A DNA stretch of 24,120 nt from Spirochaetales bacterium (GTDB lineage: Bacteria; Spirochaetota; Spirochaetia; SZUA-6; DRHE01): NCBI GenBank assembly GCA_016935715.1, contig JAFGQJ010000361.1:1-24120 (forward strand). The letters are read 5' to 3'. Position numbers and translations under genes: made by a program. How positions within the stretch are numbered: the stretch's first letter is position 1; every line of letters starts with the position of its first letter. Positions 7,740 to 15,298 of the stretch are shown here, one piece after another. The notes beneath the pieces were generated by a model. The model searched no databases and had not been told where the DNA came from. It was given only the letters and a program-made list of their open reading frames with translations.

Positions 7740-8732
7740 GTGAAGGTCCTCTTTACGGGAATTCAACCCACCGGTTTGCTCCACATCGGCAACTACTTCG
7801 GAGCCATACGCAACTGGGTCGAGCTGCAGTACAAGTACAAGTCCTTCATTTCGGTGGTCGATCTTCATGCCATCACGATCGAGTACGACCCCCGGGAGAT
7901 GGAAGACAACGTGTTCGAGCTAGCCCTTGGTTTGTTCGCCTGCGGGATAGACCTGGAGAAGACCACCCTCTTCGTGCAATCCGAGGTTACCGGCCATGCG
8001 GACCTGACCTGGATCTTCAACACCGTAACCCCGCTGGGGGAGCTGGAGCGGATGACCCAGTTCAAGGACAAGGCCAAACAGCACAGGAAAAACGTCAATA
8101 TCGGTCTTCTGGACTATCCGGTTCTTCAGGCCGCGGACATCCTGATCTACAAGGGGGAGATCGTGCCGGTGGGGGAAGACCAGGTGCAGCACGTTGAGTT
8201 CACCCGTGAGGTGGCCCGCCGCTTCAACGCGCGCTTCGGCGACACCTTTCCCGAATGTCAGGCCGAGTTGACCGCGACCCCGCGTGTCATGGGCATCGAC
8301 GGGCAGTCCAAGATGAGCAAGAGCAAGGGGAACTTCATCGCCGTGCTGGAGAGCCGGGAAGAGATCTGGAAAAAATTGGCCCCGGCTCCGACGGATCCCG
8401 CCCGGGTGAAGCGCAGCGATCCGGGAACACCGGAGAAGTGCAACATCTACTTCTACCATCAGCTGGTCACCCCCGAACCCGAGCTGAGCGAATACATCGC
8501 CCACGGCTGCCGCACCGCCGGGATCGGATGTCTGGACTGCAAGCGCAAACTCCTGGATAATCTCATGAAAGTACTGGATCCGATCCAGGAGCGCTACTCG
8601 GATCTGGCGGCCCGAAAGGGTGAGGTCAGAGACGTTCTGGAGGCAAACGCCGAGACCTGCCGCGAGGTAGCCGGCCGGACGATGCTCGAAGTGAAGGAGA
8701 AGATGGGGCTGCGACCCGTATGGAAGGTTTAG
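7740..8732 (+). CDS. trpS: Tryptophanyl-tRNA synthetase
   Basis: This cytoplasmic class I enzyme charges tRNA-Trp with tryptophan using ATP. The product is 330 residues, the normal bacterial length. It opens with the family start MKVLFTGIQPTGLLHIGNY, where HIGN is the HIGH signature, and carries the second signature KMSKS (SKMSKSKGNF) near residue 198. DYPVLQAADILIY and VPVGEDQVQH are typical active-site segments. GTG at 7740 is chosen because AGGAG at 7729-7733 lies 6 bases upstream and the conserved sequence begins there; an in-frame extension to 7662 would run through the promoter. It heads a same-strand run and its last 13 bases overlap the start of pfk. Confidence 0.97.
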   Translation: MKVLFTGIQPTGLLHIGNYFGAIRNWVELQYKYKSFISVVDLHAITIEYDPREMEDNVFELALGLFACGIDLEKTTLFVQSEVTGHADLTWIFNTVTPLGELERMTQFKDKAKQHRKNVNIGLLDYPVLQAADILIYKGEIVPVGEDQVQHVEFTREVARRFNARFGDTFPECQAELTATPRVMGIDGQSKMSKSKGNFIAVLESREEIWKKLAPAPTDPARVKRSDPGTPEKCNIYFYHQLVTPEPELSEYIAHGCRTAGIGCLDCKRKLLDNLMKVLDPIQERYSDLAARKGEVRDVLEANAETCREVAGRTMLEVKEKMGLRPVWKV

Positions 8733-10063
8733 ATATTCGCGACGAGGATCTGCGCATCGACAATCTGGGACCGGCCACGATCCCCTCCCCGCTCGGGCTT
8801 TCCACCGAGTACGGTGATGACATCGTCAACTACTGCAGCGATTCGCAGAGCGTGCTCTACGAGGTAGACCGGGACACGATCGTCGAACAGGTCCGTGCGG
8901 GGGAAACGGTTCCGGCGTTCGAGAGGTCCGGCCCGCGTGACATGATCTACTTCGAGCCTGCAAAAACACGGGTTGCCATCGTGACCTGCGGCGGCCTGTG
9001 CCCGGGCATCAACAACGTGATCCGCTCCATCGTGATGCAGCTGCACTACCGCTACGCGGTTCACACGATCTACGGAATCCAGTACGGGTACCAGGGCTTC
9101 ATCCCGGAATACGGGCACGAGGCCCTCCTGCTCACGCCCCAGGAGGTGGAGGACATCCACGAAAAAGGAGGGAGCATCCTGGCCTCTTCCCGGGGCCCCC
9201 AGGACGTCGGGGAGATCGTGGATTGCCTGGAGCGGATGAACGTCAGCCTGCTGTTCACCATCGGCGGGGACGGTACGTTGCGCGGGGCGGAGGAGATCTA
9301 CCGGGAGATCACCCGCCGGGGCCTGAAGATCGCCGTGATCGGGATCCCGAAGACCGTGGACAACGACATCGCATTCGTGAAAAACACGTTCGGATTGGAG
9401 ACGGCCTTCACCGTGGCGGCCGAGGCGATCCGCGGCGCCCACACCGAGGCCCGGGGCGCCCCATACGGGGTCGGAATCGTAAAGGTCATGGGCCGGATGT
9501 CCGGCTTCATCGCCGCCAATGCCGCTTTGGCCCTGAACGAGGTGAACTACGTGCTGATCCCGGAGATACCCTTCGATCTGGAGGGAGACAAGGGCCTTTT
9601 CAAGGCTCTCGAGGATAGGCTGCGCCGCCGCCGCCACGCAGTCATCATCGTGGCCGAGGGAGCGGGACAGAAATACGTGAAGCTGAGCGGAGACCGGAGA
9701 GACGATTCGGGCAATCCGGTGCTCGGCGATATCGGCATCTTTCTGAAAACCGCGATCAAGAAATACTTCAAGGAGCACACGGACCTGTACATCAACGTCA
9801 AGTACATCGATCCCAGCTACATGGTCCGCTCCCTGCCGGCAAACGCCCACGATTCGATCTACTGCATGCAGCTGGCCCAGAACGCCGTGCACGCGGGAAT
9901 GGCGGGAAAAACCGGCATGCTGGTGGGAAACTGGAACGACGAGATCACCCACGTTCCGATAAAGCTGGCCACCTCCCGCCGCAAGTTCCTCTCGCCCGAA
10001 GATACCCTTTGGCTGAACGTACTGGAGGCCACCGGGCAGCCGATGTCGCTCGTGAACGATTGA
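8720..10063 (+). CDS. 6-phosphofructokinase, long class with Gly/Lys signature
   Basis: The enzyme phosphorylates fructose 6-phosphate in glycolysis. The product is 447 residues, longer than the 320-residue E. coli type, with the N-terminal extension (LGPATIPSPL) seen in plant, trypanosome and spirochaete members. The donor-site motif is GGDGT (about residue 181), with Gly as in ATP enzymes, while the next motif is PKTVDND (about 209), with Lys as in pyrophosphate enzymes. This mixed signature is known from ATP-using members, so ATP is the predicted donor although annotation pipelines often call the group pyrophosphate-dependent. MGRMSGFIA and PEIPFDLEG complete the substrate site. The ATG lies inside the trpS coding end (13-base overlap), so translation is probably coupled. 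The gene symbol is left blank because naming differs between species. Confidence 0.92.
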   Translation: MEGLDIRDEDLRIDNLGPATIPSPLGLSTEYGDDIVNYCSDSQSVLYEVDRDTIVEQVRAGETVPAFERSGPRDMIYFEPAKTRVAIVTCGGLCPGINNVIRSIVMQLHYRYAVHTIYGIQYGYQGFIPEYGHEALLLTPQEVEDIHEKGGSILASSRGPQDVGEIVDCLERMNVSLLFTIGGDGTLRGAEEIYREITRRGLKIAVIGIPKTVDNDIAFVKNTFGLETAFTVAAEAIRGAHTEARGAPYGVGIVKVMGRMSGFIAANAALALNEVNYVLIPEIPFDLEGDKGLFKALEDRLRRRRHAVIIVAEGAGQKYVKLSGDRRDDSGNPVLGDIGIFLKTAIKKYFKEHTDLYINVKYIDPSYMVRSLPANAHDSIYCMQLAQNAVHAGMAGKTGMLVGNWNDEITHVPIKLATSRRKFLSPEDTLWLNVLEATGQPMSLVND

Positions 10064-10107
10064 CGGCGATCGACGATTGACCACGGTCAGCGATCGACGA
10101 TGGTCGA
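10058..10107. repeat. Repeat-palindrome-repeat element between pfk and metK
   Basis: GCGATCGACGAT occurs at 10066-10077 and again at 10090-10101. The exact 12 bases between them, TGACCACGGTCA (10078-10089), form a pseudo-palindrome (TGACC/GGTCA). Related heptamers of the form GATYGAC also occur at 10058-10064, where the TGA is the pfk stop codon, and GGTCGAC follows the second repeat. It resembles short degenerate heptamer repeats that collect in intergenic DNA. Function is unknown; it lies 20-60 bases before the metK ribosome site. Confidence 0.6.
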
Positions 10108-10131
10108 CAACAGATTTTCCTGGAGGAGAAA

Positions 10132-11286
10132 GTGACTGCAAAAGGAGAGTTCATTTTTACATCAGAGAGCGTGGGGGAAGGTCACCCGGACAAGATCTGC
10201 GATCAGGTTTCCGACGCGGTCCTGGACAACGCCCTCTCCCAGGACAGCAAATCCAGGGTGGCCTGCGAGGCCTTTACCACCACCGGGCTCGTCCTGGTCG
10301 GGGGAGAGATCACCACCCGGGGCTATATCGACCTGCAGCGCATCGTGCGGGGCGTGCTGAAATCCATCGGCTACGACGATCCCTCCTACGGGATCGACTA
10401 CCAGTCCTGCTCGGTGATCTCGAGCATCCACGAGCAGTCACCGGATATCGCCCAGGGGGTGGAGCGGGGCGCCAAGGAGATCGGCGCCGGGGATCAGGGC
10501 ATGATGTTCGGCTACGCCTGCCGGGAGACCCCCGAGCTGATGCCGGCTCCGATCCAGTACGCCCACCGGATCATGCAGCGGGCTTCGGAGGTGCGCAAAC
10601 GGGGGATCCTTCCCTTCATGAGACCCGACGGCAAGTGCCAGGTTTCGATCCGATATCGGGACGACAAGCCGGTGGAGATCACCACGATCGTGCTCTCCCA
10701 CCAGCACTCCGAGGACGTAGGCTACTCGGAGCTCAAGGAGGCCTTCATCGAGGAGATCATCAAGAAGGCGATTCCCGCCGACATGATCAGCGGAGAGGTA
10801 ACCTACCACATCAACCCCACCGGCCGCTTCGTGATCGGGGGGCCCCACGGCGATACCGGTCTGACCGGCCGCAAGATCATCGTGGATACCTACGGGGGCA
10901 TGGCCAGGCACGGCGGAGGGGCGTTCTCGGGCAAGGATCCAACCAAGGTCGACCGTTCCGCCTCCTACATGGCCCGCTACATAGCCAAGAACGTGGTGGC
11001 AGCCGGGCTCTGTGAAAAATGCGAGGTGCAGCTGGCCTACGCCATCGGCGTGGCCAAACCGGTGTCCCTGTTCGTCTCCACCTTCGGCACCGCTGCGATC
11101 CCGGAGCAGAAGATCGAGGCTGCGATCGCCGATATCTTCGACACCACTCCGGCCGGTATCATCGAGACCCTTGACCTGCGCAGACCGATCTATCAGGAAA
11201 CCGCCGCCTACGGCCATTTCGGCCGGGACAATTTCAGCTGGGAGCGGGCCGACAGGATCGACGAGCTCAAGGACAGGCTGAAGTAG
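10132..11286 (+). CDS. metK: S-adenosylmethionine synthetase
   Basis: MetK makes S-adenosylmethionine from methionine and ATP in the cytoplasm, usually as a tetramer. The product is 384 residues, the normal length. Signatures are in order: SVGEGHPDKICDQVSDAVLD near residues 11-30, GAGDQGMMFGYA near 118, and GGGAFSGKDPTKVDRSASY near 262. GTG at 10132 is chosen because GGAGGAG at 10122-10128 precedes it and the conserved N-terminus begins at once. It follows pfk by 68 bases containing the repeat element. I see no SAM or T-box-like leader in that short gap. Confidence 0.98.
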   Translation: MTAKGEFIFTSESVGEGHPDKICDQVSDAVLDNALSQDSKSRVACEAFTTTGLVLVGGEITTRGYIDLQRIVRGVLKSIGYDDPSYGIDYQSCSVISSIHEQSPDIAQGVERGAKEIGAGDQGMMFGYACRETPELMPAPIQYAHRIMQRASEVRKRGILPFMRPDGKCQVSIRYRDDKPVEITTIVLSHQHSEDVGYSELKEAFIEEIIKKAIPADMISGEVTYHINPTGRFVIGGPHGDTGLTGRKIIVDTYGGMARHGGGAFSGKDPTKVDRSASYMARYIAKNVVAAGLCEKCEVQLAYAIGVAKPVSLFVSTFGTAAIPEQKIEAAIADIFDTTPAGIIETLDLRRPIYQETAAYGHFGRDNFSWERADRIDELKDRLK

Positions 11287-11377
11287 CGGACGGAGTTGCC
11301 GGCGGGAGTCGACCCGGCGCGCGCTGTTGCAGGCACCGGCGCGCAGCTCCGGCAGACCGCCTGCGTAGCGAATCGCC

Positions 11378-11758
11378 ATGACACGATCCCGCGTGCGAAT
11401 CCGAGCGCTGGACGCCCTCATATTCCTCCTTGCCCTGCTCCTCATCGGGCTGGTCTCCGTCCAGACGTACGTCCGCGGTCGGGGAGTGCCGGAGATCACC
11501 ATCAGCGGGCACCGGGATCAGTGGGTCTACCCCCTGGACAGTGAGGCAACGGTGAGCGTGCCGGGACCCCTGGGAGAGACGGTGGTCGTGATCCGGGACG
11601 GCTCGGTTCGGGTGCTGAGCTCCCCCTGTCCCGAAAAGATCTGCGTCAAGAGCGGATGGATCTCGAAACCGGGGCAGTGGATCGCCTGCCTGCCGAACAG
11701 GGTCTTCATCGCGATACGGGGAAGAAGGAGCGAGCAGCCCGATGCCATCAGCCAGTAG
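11378..11758 (+). CDS. NusG domain II-like membrane-anchored protein
   Basis: The product is 126 residues. A single membrane segment (about residues 12-30, ALIFLLALLLIGLVSVQTYV) anchors it, and the remainder, outside the membrane, matches the stand-alone NusG_II family: VVVIRDGSVRVLSSPCPEKIC in two parts, then GWISKPGQWIACLPN. The CPEKIC and later Cys are a hallmark and may form a disulfide or bind metal. Despite the name, it is not a transcription factor. The last 17 bases overlap the start of the Gx-family gene, and the two families are often paired in anaerobes, in some cases near flavin-dependent electron-transfer genes (family knowledge, from memory). No good ribosome site precedes the ATG, so the start is less sure than the family. 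Confidence 0.82.
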   Translation: MTRSRVRIRALDALIFLLALLLIGLVSVQTYVRGRGVPEITISGHRDQWVYPLDSEATVSVPGPLGETVVVIRDGSVRVLSSPCPEKICVKSGWISKPGQWIACLPNRVFIAIRGRRSEQPDAISQ

Positions 11759-12332
11759 ACGAGCCGGAGGAGGCGTAAGCGGGCCTCAGCCGGGCAACTC
11801 GGAACTCGGCCTGTCCCGTTCCCAGCGGCTTGTCGCCCTGGCCGCCGCGATCTGCCTGTTCCTGGCTTCGATCGAATACGTGATACCCAAACCTCTGCCC
11901 TTCCTGCGCATCGGGCTGGCCAACCTGCCCCTGCTGATCGCATTGGATCTGTTTTCGATTCCACACTTCTTCCTTCTCCTCGGAATCAAGATCCTGGGCC
12001 AGTCCCTGATTCAGGGCAGCCTCTTCTCCTTCACCTTCCTGCTTTCCCTAGGCGGATCCCTGGCCAGCGGGCTGGTCATGCTGGCCTCCCGGCGGGTGCT
12101 CAGGCGCTCCGTATCCCTCGTCGGCATCAGCATCCTGGGGGCGATGGCCTCCAATCTCGTGCAGCTGTCCCTGGCCCGCTGGCTTGCGTTCGGCCGCTCC
12201 GCCTGGATGATCGCCCCTCCCTTCCTGCTGGTCGGCCTGGTCTCCTCCAGCATCCTCGGCTACCTTGCCCAGGCGTACAGGGACCGCTCGGCCTGGCTGC
12301 GCAGGGAGTTTCCGGATGCTTACCGCCGTTAG
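11742..12332 (+). CDS. Gx-family membrane transporter (heptaprenyl diphosphate synthase component I family)
   Basis: The product is 196 residues with about five hydrophobic segments: near 28-48 (LVALAAAICLFLASIEYVI), 55-75, 85-110, 125-150 and 155-175. The segment IEYVIPKPLPFLRIGLANLP is diagnostic for the family once annotated as heptaprenyl diphosphate synthase component I and now called Gx transporter. It probably moves a small hydrophobic or vitamin-like compound as an integral inner-membrane protein; the substrate is not known. AAGGAG at 11725-11730 lies 11 bases before the ATG, within the coding end of the NusG-II protein, and the genes overlap by 17 bases. It ends the five-gene run; no clear terminator follows before the convergent hydrolase gene. 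Confidence 0.85.
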   Translation: MPSASRRAGGGVSGPQPGNSELGLSRSQRLVALAAAICLFLASIEYVIPKPLPFLRIGLANLPLLIALDLFSIPHFFLLLGIKILGQSLIQGSLFSFTFLLSLGGSLASGLVMLASRRVLRRSVSLVGISILGAMASNLVQLSLARWLAFGRSAWMIAPPFLLVGLVSSSILGYLAQAYRDRSAWLRREFPDAYRR

Positions 12333-12379
12333 GAACGCACGGCAGCGAAGCGAGCATTGAACCAGGAGAGGATAGAAGC

Positions 12380-13366
12380 TCAGTCGACGGCGTCGAAGAC
12401 ATTCTTGAGACACGAAACGAAGGTGTCAACCGCCCGCCGGCTGTCTACTTCGACTGCCACACGGTGCGAGCGCGCGCCCGCTTCTGAGCGGCTAAGGGCC
12501 GTGCAGACGGTCATCCCGCAGGTGTGAGTGCCGCTGAGCTCTACGCGGATATCACAGGGCAGCAGCTTTACCAACGAGGGGTCCCACGCCACCAGGAGTG
12601 ATAGGGGATCATGCAGCGGCATCGCCCTCGTGCCCCTGCGAGCAAGTTGGACTTCACAGCACGCCCGGATGATACCCTGCACCATCTCAAGAACCAACCT
12701 TCGGGCGCTTCCGCCATCTTTCATTTCAAGGCTTGCCAGGACGCTTTCATCGACCAGGGTCTTCAGCGTCACATCCAAACCGACCATCGTGACCGCAGGA
12801 AAACGCTCGAAGAGCACGGCGGCCGCGTGGGGATCCGTGAAGACGTTGGACTCGGACACGACGCTGGTATTGCCGGGGGTCCACGCGGTTCCCCCCATGA
12901 TCACCACCTCTTTCACCTTTTCCGCAATATCCGGAGCCTGGAGCACCGCCTGAGCCAGATTGGTGAAAGGTCCCGTGCCCAGGAGCGTGATCTCTCCGGG
13001 ATTGTTGCGGATTGTCTCCACGATCAATGGCACGGCGCCGCGCGGGTCCGGAAGGATATCCCCGCTCGCCTCCCGGCCGGCGCGCTCCCGCATCCGTTGC
13101 CGGAAAGAAGTGATCGGTCCGTCACAGGCCTCGCAGCCTTTGCGGGGAGGATTGAGCAGAGGCCGGTCCGCACCTCCGGCCGTGGGTACACCTCTGAGGC
13201 CGAGGGCATGGCACAGCAGCGCGGCGATCTCCGCTCTCTCCACCGCCGGAATTCGCCGCCCGAAGCCGGTTATCCCCTCCACGCGTACATCTTTCAGCCC
13301 GGCCGCGGCGATGATGGTCAGGAGATCGTCTCCTATTAGATCGGTGTCGTAGAGTATCCTCGTCAT
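12380..13366 (-). CDS. Nucleoside hydrolase, second copy
   Basis: The product is 328 residues, the usual length of inosine/uridine-preferring nucleoside hydrolases, which split an N-glycosidic bond to free base and ribose using a bound calcium. The calcium motif is DTDLIGDD (residues 6-13): the Asp spacing of DTDPGxDD is kept but Pro-Gly is replaced. LLGTGPFTNLAQ and VVIMGGTA are typical core segments, SESNVFTDPHAA supplies the ribose-binding Asn-Asp, and LHDPLSLL carries the late His-Asp. The start is ATG 13366 because AAGGA is just upstream and the strand leading to DTD begins there; a longer frame upstream runs through the preceding gene. It follows the first hydrolase after 25 bases and is the last gene of the minus-strand unit. 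Substrate is not deducible. Confidence 0.93.
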   Translation of the reverse strand: MTRILYDTDLIGDDLLTIIAAAGLKDVRVEGITGFGRRIPAVERAEIAALLCHALGLRGVPTAGGADRPLLNPPRKGCEACDGPITSFRQRMRERAGREASGDILPDPRGAVPLIVETIRNNPGEITLLGTGPFTNLAQAVLQAPDIAEKVKEVVIMGGTAWTPGNTSVVSESNVFTDPHAAAVLFERFPAVTMVGLDVTLKTLVDESVLASLEMKDGGSARRLVLEMVQGIIRACCEVQLARRGTRAMPLHDPLSLLVAWDPSLVKLLPCDIRVELSGTHTCGMTVCTALSRSEAGARSHRVAVEVDSRRAVDTFVSCLKNVFDAVD

Positions 13367-13391
13367 GATTCCTTCCCCGGTCGTACCGACA

Positions 13392-14381
13392 TCAGTCGAT
13401 GCCGCGATAGGTGTCCTGGATCCGACCCAAGAGGAGCTCCTGGAATGCTTCAGAACGAATCTCTGAGGCCAGCCTGTGAGGCGTGGATCCGCCATGGAAG
13501 CGGCCGTCTTGATCGACCACGGTCATTCCGCGAGTGTAGCGCCCTGTCTTCTCCACATCCACCCAGCAGGGCACGGTATCGAACAGCAAAGGATCCGCAA
13601 GCCAGGCAACCGGCATGGCGTCATGGTAGTACATGAACGGATGCTTCCTGCCGTAGCGCTGGGAGCGGAAGTGCATGTAGTCCACCGAAGCCTCTTGGAG
13701 GAAGCGCAGGAAACCACCCGCCTCGCTCCACCCCGCAATCACCTGAGGCACGACTTCGATTCTGGTTGTGATGTCCAACCCGAACATGACAACCTGTATT
13801 CCAGATCGGAAGACGACATCCGCCGCCTCCGGGTCACACCACAGGTTGAACTCGGCCGTGGCAGAAACGTTTCCCGAACGGGCGCTTCCGCCCATGATCA
13901 CGATCTGCCTCACCCGCCCGAATAGCTCAGGAGCCTGTGCCGCGGCCAGCCCGAGGTTCGTGAGGGGGCCGAGAGCTACGAGGGTCAGCCCGTCTCCAAA
14001 GGCTTCGATGCTTCGCAGTATGAAATCGACAGCGGTTCCGTTCCCCGCCTTGATTCGCAAAAGGGCTTCTTTCTCCTCCTCGGTTGGGGAAGGAACTTCC
14101 ACGCCTCGCCACTTGTCCTCGAGCTTCGTATCAACGCCTCCCACGGGCTCCGCGCTTCCAGGCGCGAAAGGGATATCCTTCCGGCCGATGCGGCGCAGCA
14201 GACGGAGGATGTTGAGGCTGCCGATGTCCCTGGGCACGTTTCCGCCGACCGTGGTTACGCCGGCTACCTCCAGCTCCGGCGAAGCCAGGGCCAGCAGGAT
14301 GGCGATCCCGTCATCCACGTCGGTATTCCTTGCACCGAGACCCGGGTCTGTGTCGATTAGAATCTTCAGCTTCTCAGCCAT
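13392..14381 (-). CDS. Nucleoside hydrolase, first copy
   Basis: The product is 329 residues and belongs to the same hydrolase superfamily as its downstream neighbour, but the two are clearly divergent. The N-terminal calcium motif is split: DTDPG is followed by about six extra residues (LGARNT) before DVDDGIAI. ALGPLTNLGLAAAQAPE and QIVIMGGSARSG form the core, AEFNLWCDPEAADVV the ribose site, and YYHDAMPVAW holds the late His. ATG 14381 is chosen because AAAGG lies 7 bases upstream and the conserved fold begins at once; the in-frame extension to 14432 enters an intergenic hairpin. It lies between the ABC permease genes (63 bases upstream) and the second hydrolase, so it probably acts on the imported compound or a product of it. 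Confidence 0.93.
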   Translation of the reverse strand: MAEKLKILIDTDPGLGARNTDVDDGIAILLALASPELEVAGVTTVGGNVPRDIGSLNILRLLRRIGRKDIPFAPGSAEPVGGVDTKLEDKWRGVEVPSPTEEEKEALLRIKAGNGTAVDFILRSIEAFGDGLTLVALGPLTNLGLAAAQAPELFGRVRQIVIMGGSARSGNVSATAEFNLWCDPEAADVVFRSGIQVVMFGLDITTRIEVVPQVIAGWSEAGGFLRFLQEASVDYMHFRSQRYGRKHPFMYYHDAMPVAWLADPLLFDTVPCWVDVEKTGRYTRGMTVVDQDGRFHGGSTPHRLASEIRSEAFQELLLGRIQDTYRGID

Positions 14382-14418
14382 ATTTGACCTTTTTTTCGCC
14401 TGTTCGTGTTGTGCACAT

Positions 14419-14442
14419 TCCGCCGAACGCACCCCCGGCGGA
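14419..14442 (-). other. Intercistronic hairpin between permease and hydrolase genes
   Basis: TCCGCCG at 14419-14425 pairs with CGGCGGA at 14436-14442 (7 bp, 10-base loop). It begins 3 bases after the permease stop codon on the minus strand and is not followed by a T run, so it is more likely an RNA-stabilising or weak attenuating structure than a full terminator. Confidence 0.45.
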
Positions 14443-14444
14443 TT

Positions 14445-15287
14445 CTATCCTTTGAGCCCCGTGCCGGTGATCCCGCGGATGTAGAAGCGCTGCAGCGGCA
14501 GTACGATGGCTACTGGAATCAGCACGGAGATCGTACAGGCTGCAAAGATCTCGCTCCACAGAACCTGGTTCTCTTCATTGAAATCCGCAATCGCCACCTG
14601 GATTACCTTGAGATTCGCTGACCGTGCGGCGATCAGCGGCCAGAGAAACGCCTCCCACTGAAAGAGAAAGATAATCAGCCCGGCGGAAATAATCACCGGT
14701 ATGGAAAGGCTCATGTAGATACGGGCATAGATGGTCCACCACCCCGCTCCATCGATGCGGCAGGCATCAATGTAGTCGCGGGGAATCTCCAGGAAAAACT
14801 GCCTGAAAAGGAAGATACACAGGCCGTTCGCGACCGCCGGAACGATCAAGGCCCAGTAGGTGTCTATCCAGTTGAGCGAACGCACGACCTGGTACAGGGG
14901 AAGGGCGATCGAGCCGAAGGGAATCATGAAGGTGACGAGTACCAGGACGAACAGGATCTCCCGCCCCCGGAAATGGAAGGCTGCGAAGCCGAAAGCACAC
15001 ATGGAATTGAAAATCAGCCCCCCCAGCAGTGCGCTGATCGTCACGAAAAAGGAATTGAACAGGGCGATACCGAACTTCCTCAGGAAGAAAATCTTGTAGT
15101 AGGCCTTGAAGTTGATCTCGAACGGCGATATGGACTTGAGGCTGAAGGGCATCAGGTGGGCGAAGATCTGCTGTTCAGTCTTGAACGAGGACATGATCAC
15201 CCAGATCATTGGAAAAATGAATACGAAAGCGAAGAGCACGAGAGGAATGTACAGCAGTGATTTCTGCCATTTTCTCATCGAAACCAT
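14445..15287 (-). CDS. CUT1-family ABC sugar importer permease, MalG type
   Basis: The product is 280 residues with six predicted membrane segments, the first at about 13-33 (LYIPLVLFAFVFIFPMIWVI). The loop that docks the ATPase is present near residue 190: EIPRDYIDACRIDGAGWWTI, matching the EAA motif with the Gly in place. The C-terminus (QRFYIRGITGTGLKG) is typical of MalG-type subunits. ATG 15287 is selected because GAGAGGT lies 7 bases upstream; a second Met three codons later is possible. It follows the MalF-type gene after 11 bases. With that partner it forms the inner-membrane channel for the substrate delivered by the binding protein encoded upstream. The family carries sugars, oligosaccharides and glycosides; the exact cargo is not readable. 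Confidence 0.94.
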   Translation of the reverse strand: MVSMRKWQKSLLYIPLVLFAFVFIFPMIWVIMSSFKTEQQIFAHLMPFSLKSISPFEINFKAYYKIFFLRKFGIALFNSFFVTISALLGGLIFNSMCAFGFAAFHFRGREILFVLVLVTFMIPFGSIALPLYQVVRSLNWIDTYWALIVPAVANGLCIFLFRQFFLEIPRDYIDACRIDGAGWWTIYARIYMSLSIPVIISAGLIIFLFQWEAFLWPLIAARSANLKVIQVAIADFNEENQVLWSEIFAACTISVLIPVAIVLPLQRFYIRGITGTGLKG

Positions 15288-15298
15288 ACTTCTACCTC

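Noticed and set aside
10064..10131. SAM riboswitch before metK
   Set aside because: The gap is only 68 bases and filled by the repeat element; no SAM riboswitch core or terminator stem can be laid out in it.
8729..10141. A 470-codon open frame antisense to pfk
   Set aside because: Same cause: codon bias of the real gene keeps the antisense frame open; composition is low-information and no motif is seen. Similar frames oppose metK and the cyclodeaminase-family gene.
11287..11377. A second regulatory element from the GC-rich repeats between metK and the NusG-II gene
   Set aside because: Short CCGGCGCGC-like copies are expected by chance in such GC-rich DNA, and no convincing fold or promoter was found.
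12333..12379. Terminator between the Gx-family gene and the convergent hydrolase gene
   Set aside because: No stem of useful length followed by a T run exists on either strand in these 47 bases.
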